In this document: one piece after another, positions 50,065-62,100 of the stretch
How the letters are laid out: each line of letters opens with the position of its first letter
How positions within the stretch are numbered: the stretch's first letter is position 1
Origin: Typhlomys cinereus
Lineage: Eukaryota > Chordata > Mammalia > Rodentia > Platacanthomyidae
Assembly (NCBI GenBank): GCA_023101885.1
Contig: JALPQD010000623.1
Span: 612,178 to 676,177 of the forward strand
Direction of reading: 5' to 3'
DNA: 64,000 nt
The notes under the pieces: generated by a model
What the model was told of the DNA's origin: nothing
Database searches by the model: none
Seen by the model: the letters and a program-made list of their open reading frames with translations, nothing else
Made by a program: the position numbers and the translations under genes

Positions 50065-51796
50065 TGCCGCGCTCCTATCCAACTAATCTGGTAGAATATG
50101 TCTCAGTTTTGAAAAGGTGGATTCAAAGTAACATGTTTTGGGATAAGGACATGGCTTTATTTTAGAGAAATAAGGAAAAATATGGGAATTGTCAGGTCTT
50201 GGTGTTTCTTCCCAGTTCAGGCCTAAAACCTGTTCCCTGGGAAGGTCACAGTAACCCCAGGGGCAAGTGCTAGGAATTTCTCGGTATATCACAATAAAGC
50301 CCATGGACAGGTGCTAAGCATTTTTACTTAGGTTTTGTTTGGGATAATTCAAGTTTTGCCTCTGGCAGGAAGAATCCTTCTGGAATTTAGAAGTGCCCTT
50401 TCTTAGGGTTTTTTGGAACTAGCTTCCTGCTCTCTGTTCTAGAGAAGAAGCCTGCTTTTTAAGTTTCAGTCAAATACTAAATAGAAATTTCATGTCTAGT
50501 CATTTACAATAAGTAGACTTGTTAATCAGAATGTGTGCACTGATTTTAAGGAAATTAGAGAATAACTTCTAGAGTCTTAAAACATAGGTGGGTAAAATTC
50601 CCACCTACGTACTAACTCAGAAATTCCAGAAGTACAAGACTATGCTCTCAGTCCACCAGAACCTTAAAAGAAACTGTGATACCCTCTTACCCTGGCTGAA
50701 GGCCAAGGAAGAGACCATCATGCCAGAAAGTCTAGATGCCAAGACTGCCCCTGGAGATGGTATTTGCAATCCAAACTGGGAGAATCCATGTCAGAAGCAA
50801 AGGGGGCCGTGTCTTTCCTACCCCAAACAGCACTCTTATGAGAAATCACAGAGATGGACCATCTGAGTGCACTCCCACCAATGATCGCCTCCGCCCCGAA
50901 AGAGACACCCTCAAAAGAGACACCCTCGGCATATGGGGCTTGACTGGACCCCAGGTTTGGAGTATGCATGGTTCACAGATGGATCATCTAACTGATGGCA
51001 ATACGCTTCTGGAATTCCTCAAAGGAAGACATAAGCAACCTTACTATTAAAGGAATAGAAGGATGCTATCATAGAAGTTATTCTTTTAATAATTATGTTG
51101 CTTAAGTGTTTTCTTCAGTGCATACCTCAGTGTTCCATCGACAGAACCAGCTATAGCTTATGGGCCTTGAGTATTCAAGTCAAGGCACCCCCCCCTTAGA
51201 GATGTAGTTTAAGCTTGGATAGTAGAGACTACATGAGCTGCATACATCTTCCCAAGTTAGAACCTGCTGCCATGCCTGGTGCCTATGTCGACCTGCCTGA
51301 CTGAGAGTATCAACCTGGAGAGGACAACAGCAAAAGCTCACACTGGGACTTATGGGGTATTGAGGATTCCTATAGTTAATTGTAAAATATGTTCCTTGCT
51401 AAATTCAATAGGAGAACATTCTGCCTCTGTATTTTAAAAGAAAGCAGTCTCTGTTAAAATGTGGGCTCAGCCCCATAGCTATCCGGTGAAGCATTATAGA
51501 TTAGATAAGTTTGGAAATACTGAGAGAATGTTTCTGTTAAGTGCCTTTGCCCTGAAGCAATGGGTTAGGTTCTTGAAAAAATGTCCACCCTGAAGGTGAC
51601 TTTTGCTGACTAGAAAATTATATGTCTGTTGTAGGTGTAACATTCTTTACCCCAAAATTTTCTGTATAAAAGTTGTCACGAAAGTTTCAATAAACGGGTT
51701 CAGGATTCACTCGGACGAGAGGGAGCCGCGTGTGTTCTGTTCTCCGCCCGGTCCTGGGGAGCCCTGGTCTCGAGGCCGCGACTCTGGTCTGCGGCA
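50065..51796 (+). mobile_element. Complete MMTV-like long LTR (copy 2)
   Basis: 1,732 bp from TGCCGCGCTCC (50065) to GGTCTGCGGCA (51796), with matching inverted termini TGCCGC/GCGGCA as in mouse mammary tumour virus-type LTRs. A TATA box TATAAAAG at 51665-51672 and AATAAA at 51689-51694 are followed by a GC-rich R/U5 of ~100 bp, so U3 is about 1.6 kb, the unusually long U3 typical of MMTV-type viruses. Flanks are ACTGAA and CTGATA, at best a decayed target duplication. No provirus body follows, so this appears to be a solo LTR. The longest U3 open frames (~92 and ~104 codons at 50588-50866 and 50736-51050) show no similarity that I can recognise to the U3-encoded protein of MMTV. Confidence 0.82.
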
Positions 51797-54010
51797 CTGA
51801 TAGCACAGTGAGATATGATGTCACTTGTGATGCTGTGATGCTCCTCTGAGGCTATGATGTCACAGTGAGGTTATTTCAGAGGTATGTATGTGGTGTGAAC
51901 ATGAGTCTATTATGTCAGTGGCAAGGCTGATATCACAGTGAGTTTGTGATGTCACAGTGAGGCTCTGATATGATTGTCAGGTTGTAATGACACAATGAGA
52001 TTGTGAGGACACATGTAGCTGTGATGTCACAGTGAGGTTGTGATGATGACACAGTAATCTTGTGATGTTACCGGAGAGGGTTAAATGGAACAGTGAGGCT
52101 GTGATGTTAGTGGTGAGGCTGTGATGTCACAGTGAGTCTGTGATGTCAGAAATGAGGCTATGCGATCACAGTGAGGCTGTGATATCACTATGAAGATTTG
52201 ATGTCACTTTGTGTCTGTGATAACATAGTGAGGCTGTGATGTCATTGGTGAAGGTGTGATGTCACAATGAGGCTGGAATGTCAGTAGTGAGAAAGATGTA
52301 AGACTGAGTCTACTATGTCACTTGTGAGGCTACGATATCAGTGGTGAAGCTATTACATGAAAAGTGATACTGGTGAGGCTGTAGTATCAAAGGCTGTGTT
52401 GTCACTGGTGTTGAAGTGATGTCAGTGTTCTGACTAGTGTCCATGGAAAGTCTGATATCACAGGTGGAGTGGTGCTGTCACTGTTGAGGACGTGATGTCA
52501 CACTGTGATGTCAGTGTGAAGGATGAATGTCACTTTAGGTTGTCATGTCACCATGAGGTGATATCACTCTGAAGGCTGTGATATTACAGTGAAACTGTGA
52601 TGTGAGTGTCAAGACTGATGACACAATGAGGCTATGAGGTAACAGGTGAGCCTGTGGTGTCAATTGGCAGGCTGTAAGCTCACTGTGAGGCTGTGATGTC
52701 TCAGTGATGCTATCATGCGAGAGCTGATTCTGTGAGATGTGAGTGAGGCTGTGATGTCAGGGGTGATGCTTGCATTTTATAGTGAGTTTATTGTGATGTC
52801 ACTGGGGAAGTTGTGGTGTTACAGTGAATCTGTGATGTCAATAGTGACACTGTGCTGTCAAAGGGATGCTGTCATGTTTCAGTGAACTGGTGCAGTAAGT
52901 GGTAGGCTGTGGTGTCTAAGTGAGGCTAAGTAGGATGTCAGTGATGTCATATTGAGGCTGATTTCAGAGGTGAGCCTGAGATGTCATAGTGAGGCTGTAA
53001 TGAAACAGTGAGGCTGTTACATCAGAGTCGATGCTGTAATGCACAGTGAGGCAATGATTTCAGAGGTGAGCATGTGATGTCATAGTGAGGCTGTCATATC
53101 ACAGTGAGGCTATAACCTCAGAGGCCAGGCTGTGATGTCACAGTGAGGCTGTGTTGTAACTAGTGATGCTGGGATATCACAGTGAGGCTGTCAGTAGACT
53201 GAGACTGTGACATCACAGTAAGGATGAGATTTCAGTGGTTAGGCTGTGATATTAAAATGAGGCTGATGAGGATGATGAGGTATGATGTTATAGTGATTCT
53301 GGCATGTCATTGTTGAGGCTGTGATGCCATCATGAAGCTTGGATGTCACCGTATGGCTGTGGTGACACCATAGCCCCTGAGTCACAGGGAGTTGATGATG
53401 TGATGTTGGAAGCTGTGAGGTCACAGTGAAACTGTGATGTCAGTGATAAGGATGATGTCACACGGTGTATATGATATCAGTAGTGTTGCTGTGATGTCAT
53501 GAAGAGGCCCTGATGTCACAGTGAAGCTGTGTCATAGGTGTTTATATTATGTAACCATGAAGCTATTATGTCAGTGGCAAGGCTGATGTCACAATGTGAT
53601 GTCAGAAATAAGGTTATAATGCAACAGTGAGGCTGTGATATCACTGTGAAGTTTTGATGTCAATTTGAGTCTGTAATATCACAGAGAGGTTGTGATGACA
53701 CAGCGAGGCTGTAAGCTCACTGTCGAAGATGTGATGTCAATGGTAAGGCTGATTTCACCATGAATCTATGGAGTAACATTTGAGTCTATGATGCAACAGG
53801 TTAGACAGTTATGTCACAGTGAGGCCATGAGTTCACTGTGAGGCTGAGATATCTGAGGGAAGATTGATGTCACAGTGAGGCAGTGATGTAACATGTGAGG
53901 CTGTGGTGTCAGTTTTTGATGTCAAAGGCTATGATGTCACTGTTGAGGCTTTCATGTCACTGTGAGCCTGTGCTATCTGTAGTGAGGCTGTGGTGCCATG
54001 GTAAGGCTAG
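51797..54010 (+). repeat. Family B minisatellite, inverted block 9
   Basis: Inverted-sense 19-bp array up to the second orientation switch. The last inverted units read GGTAAGGCTAGATAGGATAG. Confidence 0.95.
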
Positions 54011-57000
54011 ATAGGATAGTGGTGACATCACCAACTCTGTGTGACATCATGGGCTCATAGTAACGCCACAGGCATATTGCGACATCAAATCCTCATGGTG
54101 GCATCACAGCCTCAAAATGACCTCACAGCCTGCCCATTGAAACCACAGGCTCACTGTTATATCATTGCCTCATTGTGACATCAGTCTTATCACAGACATC
54201 ACATTCTCACAGTGACATCACAGCCTCAATGTGACATCACAACTTCAGTGTGAAATCAGTCAGAATACTGAAAGCACTGCCACACCAGTAACAACACAAC
54301 CTTTGACATCACAACCTCACCAGTCACTGTCATGTAATAGATTCACCACTGACTTCAGTGCCTCACCAGTGACATCATAGACTCACTATGACATCTTTCT
54401 CACCACTGACATTCCACCATTGTTGTGATATCACATTTTCACCTGTGTCATCACAATCTCATTGTGACATCAGACTCACCACTAACATCACAGCCTCTGT
54501 GCCATCAAAACCTCTCTGGTGACATCACAACATAACTGGGTCATTAGAATGTCACTGTGACATCATAGGCCCACTATGTCCTCCCAGTCTCACTGTGACA
54601 TTCCAACATGACAGTACCATCACAGCCTCACTGTGACATAACAAACTAATGTGACATCAGCTTTGCAACTGACATAATAGCCTCATGGTGACATCACATA
54701 TACACTTCTGACATAAACTCACTCTGACTTCACGACTCACTGTGGCATCACAAGCTCATCAATGATATCCTAGCCTCACTGTGACATCTCAGCCTCATCA
54801 CTGACATTAGCCTCACTTTTGACATCACAGCCTATCCACTGAAATCACAGCTGAACTGTGATGTCACAGTCTATCACCACTGATATCACAGCCTCACTGT
54901 GATATCCCTACTTTACGGTAACATCAGTGCCTCCCAGGGACATGACAGCCTCTCCTCTGATAATACAGCCTCGGTGTGACAGCACAGCTTCACCACTGGT
55001 ATCCTAACCACACTGTGAATTCCAAACATCAATCCTGACATCACAGCCTCACTGAAATCTCATAGAATGAACCTCGCTGTGACATCACAGCCTCACAGTC
55101 ACTTCAAAACCTGTCCACTGAAGCTACAGTCTCACTTCTTACATTAGAACCTGATTGTGACATCAGTCTTTCAACTGACATCACAGTCTCACTGTGACAT
55201 CACAGCCTCATCACTGACAGGGTAGGCTCACTGTGATATTACAGCCTCACCAGTGACACCACTGCCTCATAGTGACATCAAGCCTCACCAGTTTTATTAC
55301 TTCATCAGTGTGACATTTCTGCCTCATCCCTCACATCAGTCTCACTTCTGAAATCACAGCCTAACCACTGACCTCACAGCCACACTGTGATGTCATAGTC
55401 TTGCTCCGCTGACATCACAACCTCACTGTGACATCACAACTTCCCCAGTGACATCACAACCTCACAGTGACATCACACCTCATTGTGACATCACAGCCGT
55501 ACCGTGCCATCAAAGCACCACTGTGACATAAAGCTTCATCTCCGGTATCATAGCCTCACTGTGACATCACAGGCCTTAGTTTGACACACTAAATTCATTG
55601 TGACATTAGAGCCTCACCACTGACAATACAGCCTAATCAATACATAGTCTCCCTGTGAAAGCACAGTAACTACTGACATCACAACCTCAATGTACATTAC
55701 AACTTCACTGTGACATCACTGATATGGCAGGCTCACCTTGATATTAGTCTCACCAGTGACACCACAGCCTCATTGTGATATTATAACTTCACCAATTATA
55801 TCACATGGTCAATGCAACATCTCAGCCTCATCTCTCACTCAGTTTCATTTCTGAAATCACAGCCTAACCACTAACCTCACAACTGCACTGTAACACCACA
55901 GCCTTATTGTGAAATCACAACTTCACTATGACATCACAGCCTCATGGTGACATCACAGTTTCACTACTGGTATCCTACCTAGCCTTACTATGACACTACA
56001 GCCTCACCAGAGATTAAAACAGGCTCAGCAGTGACATCATAACTTTAGACACCATAAACTGTGACACCACAGCCTTACAAGCTAAATCACTGCCTCACAG
56101 TTGTCTCACAGCCTCACTGTGACCTCATAGTCTAACCTGATACAACATAGACTCACATGTTACATCACAGCCTCATGGTGAAATTAGCCTTACCACTGAC
56201 ATCATACCTTCCACAGCGACCTCACAGCCTCACTGTGACATCATAAACTCTCTAAGATGTCACAGACTTACAGTGACATCACAGCTTCACAGTGATATCA
56301 CAGCCTCATTGTAGCCTTATAGCCTCATTTCTGACATCACAGTCTCACTGTGACATCACAGCTTCACCACTGACATCACAGCCTCACCCTCACATGACAG
56401 GCCGACTTCTGAAATCATAGCATCAGTGACACCACAAACATCCTGTCTAACCTCGCTATGACACCACAGCCTCATCACTGACATCTCAGGCTCATAGTCA
56501 CATGACAGCTTGAACAGAGATACCACAGTCTCGCTGGGGCATTTCAGCCTCATCACTGATATCAGCATCATTTCTGACATCACAGCATAACCACTGAAAA
56601 ACTCAGCCGAACTGAGATGTCATAGTCTATCACCACTGATATCACAGACTCACTATGATCTCACAAACTCAGGATAATATCACAGTGACATCACAGCATC
56701 TCCTCTGACATCACAGCCATAGTGTGACTGCACAGCCTCACCATTGAAGTCCTAACCTCACTGTGAAATCCAAGCATCAACCCTGATGTCACAGCCTCAC
56801 TGATATCTCATAGGATCATCCCTGACATCAGAGTTTCACTCTGACATCACAGCCTCATAGTAACCTCACAACCTTCCCACTGACACCACAGGCCCACGTG
56901 TTATATAATAGACTCATTGTAACATCAGTCCTGCTACTGACTTCACAGTCTTCCTGTGACATCACAGTGCCAGAGTGATATAACCTCACACTGACATGGC

Positions 57001-58389
57001 AGCCCCCAGTGACATACAATCCTCACAATGACGTAACAGCCTCAAAGTGACATCAGAGCTTCAATCATGGCAGGCCAGCCTCACCTGTCACATCAGCGTT
57101 GCCACCGATATTAGTCAGAACACTGACAACTCTGCCACAACAGTGAAAACACCACCTTTGACATCCAGCCTCATCAGTGTCACTGTTACATAAAAGGTTC
57201 ACCACTGACATCATATCCTCCTCAGTGACATCATAGACTCATGATATCATCTCACCACTGACATTCCAGCGTTATTGTGTGATGTCACACCTTCCAGTGA
57301 CATCACAGCCCCATTGTTTCTTCACAGCATGATCACTGACATCAGAGCCTCATTGTAACAGCCTTGCCACGGACATCATAGATTCACTGTGACCTCTCAG
57401 CCTCAAATGTGACAATACCAACTCCCTGTGACATCATGGTCTCATGGTGACACCACACGAACATGATGACATCACAGTTTCACAGTGGCATCACAGTGAC
57501 ATGCCAGCCTCACTGTGACCTAAAAGCCTCATCACTCATATTAGCCTCATTCTCACATCACAGCCTAAGCATTGGCATCACAACCTCGTGTGACATCAAA
57601 ACTTCCCCAGTGGCATCACAATCTCACAGTAATATCACAGCTTCATTGTGACATATCAGCCATACCTTATCATCAAAGCATTACTGAGACATTACGTTTC
57701 ACCGCTCACATCTTTGCCTCATCATAACATCATAGACTAAGTATGACTCAATAAACTCACTGTGATATTAGAGCTCACCAGTGACAATACACCCTCAACA
57801 ATGACATAGTCTCGCTATGAAAGCACAACCACTGCTGAAATCACAACCTCCCTGTGACATCGCAATCTCATTGTGACATCAGAGCCACACTGTGCCAGCA
57901 CAGCCTCAATATAACATCGCAGCCTCACCACTGATAGGCCGACTCATCATGATATAACAGCTTCACTGTGATATCACATCCATATGGTAACATCACAGCC
58001 ACAGTGTGACATCACAGCCTGACCACTGATATCTTACCTATACTTACCATGACACCACAGCCTCACTTCAGATTGTACAGGCTCACAGTGATGTGACATC
58101 TTCCACAGTGATCTGACAGCCTCATAGTGACATCACAGCTTCCCAGTGATATCACAGCCTCACGTGACATAACAGGCTAACCTCTGAAATCATAGCATCA
58201 GTAACACCACGGACACACTCCCTATCTTTGCTATGAGACCACAGCCTCATCACTGACATCTCAGAATCATGGCCACATGACAGTCTCAACAGTGACAACA
58301 CAACCTCACTATGGCATATCAGCCTCACCAGTAAGATTCCAATCTCATTGTGACATCTCAGTCTCAACACTAACATCAGCCTCATTTCT
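54011..58389 (-). repeat. Family B minisatellite, block 10
   Basis: Back to the original sense (GTGACATCACAGCCTCACT). Higher-order marker CTATCACCACTGATATCACA lies at ~54870 and ~56626. The block ends at the left copy of an L1 target duplication. Confidence 0.95.
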
Positions 58390-59132
58390 TTTTTTATATA
58401 TTTTTTATTATTTCTGCTGATACAAACTTAATAGGTAGACTAGTTCTCTCCCTCCCTCCTCCTCCCCCCAAACCCCCTGCTCCCCCTCCCCTCCTTCCCC
58501 ATCCCCCAGTGCCCCCCCAATTCCTAGAGAGTCCTTTATTGTGTATGCCTCACTCTCCTCTGGGTCCTCCTCTCTGATGACGTACAAGGACCCAGTGGCA
58601 TTTCCCTGAACCCTTTCCTGTGTTCCCCTTAAGCATAGGAACACTACTGTGGCTGTCAATCCCTTGCCTCCAAGGATCTTGGTGCCTTTAGCAGATGCTA
58701 GACTTTGTGAGGTCAATAGTGTGTTGGACATTGTGCAGGGCATGCAAAGTCCTATTATGATTGCTTTGGCCCTAACTAGTGTGGAGAATCTTGCAAATCA
58801 TTGCTCCTCCCATCCTTTTGCTCTTACAATATTACCGCTCCCTCTTCCTCAAATGTCCCTGAGCTTCAGGATGGGGGGAGATTAGGCTGGCCTAGTTCTA
58901 TGTGGTTGATAAAGAGTCTCTGAAGTTCTGGATTGTGTTTTGTTGATTTTCTTTTGCAGTTTTGCTGCTCCTGCAATGCCCTTCACTCCATCCTGATGGG
59001 CACTGTATGTCACCCCCTGGTCAGAGACAAAAAGCTGTTAAACTGGAGTCTTGTTATAATAGCACATTCAAGGGTAGATGTAATAAAAGTAGGAAACCTC
59101 AGTGAGGGAGGGGTCAATCACCCAGTTGCAAA
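58390..59132 (-). mobile_element. 5'-truncated LINE-1 3' end, minus strand (copy 2)
   Basis: Same L1 3' UTR as 28335-29208: T-rich start (poly(A) tail of a minus-strand element), C/T-rich tract (58438-58510; G-rich on the minus strand), then AAGCATAGGAACA(C/T)TACTGTGG and CTTCAGGATGGGG. About 743 bp, flanked by a 17-bp target duplication with one mismatch, ACATCAGCCTCATTTCT (58373-58389) and ACATCAGCCTGATTTCT (59133-59149). The duplication is family B sequence, so the insertion postdates the array. Confidence 0.85.
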
Positions 59133-62100
59133 ACATCAGCCTGATTTCTGACATCACAGTCTAATCACTTAAATCACAGCTGAACTGTGATCTCATATTC
59201 TATCACCACTGATATTACACTCTTATTGTGATATCACAACGTTATGATAACATCACTGCCTCAAAGTGACATCACAGTCTCAGTATGACTGCACAGTCTT
59301 GACACTGAAGTCCTAACATCACTGTGAAATCCATGCATCACCCCTAATGTCACAGCCTCACTGGCATCTCATAGAATCGGCCTCACTGTGACATAACAAC
59401 CTCAGAGTAACCTCACAACCTGCTAACTGACACCAGAGGCTCACCTGTAACAGCATAGTCTCATTGTGCATCAGTCTTGCCACTGACATCTCAGCCTCAC
59501 TGTGTCAACACAGCTTCCAGAGTGATATTAACTCACAGTGTCATGACAGCCCACAGTGGCATACAACCTTTCTAGTGACATCACAGCCTCAGTGTGACAC
59601 CATGGCCCAACCAGTGATAGTTCATCCTCATCTGTGACATCAGCATCACCACTAATATTAGTCAGAACACTGACCTCACTGACACACCAGTGACAACACA
59701 GCATTTGACATCACAGCCTCACAGTTTCACTGTGATGTAATAGGTTCACCACTGTCATCATAGCCTTACCAGTGACATCATAGACTCAATATGACATCTT
59801 TATCACCACAGATATCCCAGCCTTATTGTGACATCACACCTTGACCAGTAACATCACAGCTTCATTGTGAAATGAGCCTTACCACTAACATCACAGCCTC
59901 ACTGTGCCATCAAAACCTTTCCAGTGACATCACAATATCACTGTGTCATCAGATACTCACTGTGATTTCATAGACACATTGTGTCCTCACAGCCTCACTG
60001 AGACATTACAACCTGAGTGTGACATAGCAGCCTCACTGTGACATCACATCCTCACCTCTGAGGTTGTACCCGCACTGTGACATGACAGCCTGACTATAAC
60101 ATCACAGACTCACATCTGAAATCATTGCCCAACTGTGACAGTACAGCATCAACTCTAACATTATAGTCTCTTTGCTTACCTCTGAAATCATTGCACATGT
60201 GTAACATCACAGCATTGACTCTGACATTATAGCCTCACATGTTCATCACAGCCTCACTATGACATCACAGGTCACTTCTGAAATCATAGCTTCAATGAGA
60301 CATCACACCCTCATCACTGACTTCCTACCTAGCCTCACTATGACACCTACCTAGCCTCACTATGATGACAGTGGTGAACCTATTACAACACAGTCTCACC
60401 ACTGAGCTCACATGCTCAATGAAAAACAACAGCCTCATTGTGACACCACAATGTCGTTATTGACATCACAACCCCACTTTGATATTACAACTTAACCGGT
60501 AGCATCACAACCTCATTGTGACATCACAGTCATACTGTCCATCAAAGAATCACTGTGACATAAAACTTCACATCTGACATCGTAGCCTCAATGTTACATC
60601 ACTACCTCAGTTTGACACAATAAACTCACTGTGATATTAGAGCTTCACTAATGACAATACAGCCTTACCAATGACATAGTCTCCCTGTGAAAGCACAGTC
60701 ACTACTGACATCACAACCTCTCTGTGCCATCATAGCCACACTGTACTAGCACAGCCTTACTGTGACATCACAGCCTCACTACTGATGACTGGCTCGCTGT
60801 GATATAACAGCAGCCTCACCAATGACACGACAGCCTTATAGTGACATCAAAACCTCACTGTGACCTCGCTAGTGACACCACAGCCTCATGATGACATCAT
60901 AACCCACTGTGGCATCACTGCTTCACCACTTATATCACATCGTCAGTGTGACATCTCAGCCTCATCTGTCACATCAGTCTCACTTCTGACATCACAGCTA
61001 GATTGTGACATCACAGCTAGATTGTGACATCACAGCTAGACTGTGACATCACAGCTTCACGGTGACATCACAATCACACTGTGAAATCAGAGCCTCACCA
61101 CTGATATCCTACTTAGATTTTAAAATGACATCACAGCCTCATCACACAGCACAGGCTCACAGTTGAGACAGCCTCAGTGGTTACAGCCTTTGCCATCATA
61201 AACAGTGACAACATAGCCTCACATGTTACATCACTGACACACGGTGACATAAATCTTCACATGGATATCACAGCCTCACAGTGATCTCACAGCCTATCAC
61301 CTCACAGTCTAACCTGTTACATCATATACTCACCTGTTACATAGACTCATGGAAAAATCAACATTGCCATTGGCATGGCAATTTCCACAATGACCTCACA
61401 GCCTCACTGTATCATCATAACCTCTTTCTAATGTCACAGCCTTATATTGACATTACAGATTCACAGTGATATCACAGCCTCACTGTGGCATGATAGCTTC
61501 TTTTCTAACATCACAGCCTCACTGTGAAAATACAGCCTCACTGTGACACAACAGACTAACCTCTGAAATCATATCATTATTGACACCACGGACATCCTGC
61601 CTAGCCTTGCTATGACACCAGAGCCTCATCACTGACATCTCAGGCTCATGGTCACATGACAGCCTCAACAGTGACACCACAGCCTTGCTGTGGCATCACA
61701 GCCTCACCAGTAACATCCAAGACTCGCTGTGACATCTCAGCCTCATCACTGACATCAGCTTCATTTCTGATATCACAGGCTAATCACTGAAATCTCAGCC
61801 AAACTGTGATGTCATAGTCTATCAAACTGACATCACAATCTCACTGTGACATCACAACATCAATGTGACATCACAGACACACTGTGTGAACACAGCCTCA
61901 CCATGATATTACAGCTTTATCAGTGACACCACAGCCTCATGGTGACATCATAACCTCACTGTGGCATCACAACCTCACCAGTGATATCACACAGTCAATG
62001 CAAAATCTCAGCCTCATCTCTCACATCAGTCTAACTTTGGAGATCACAGAGTAACCACTGACCTCATAGCTGTACTGTGAAGTCACAGCCTCACTGTGAC

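Noticed and set aside
50588..51050. Possible MMTV-type U3-encoded accessory protein in the long LTR
   Set aside because: Two short overlapping frames of 92 and 104 codons in different phases; no membrane segment or similarity recognised, so there is no basis for the call.
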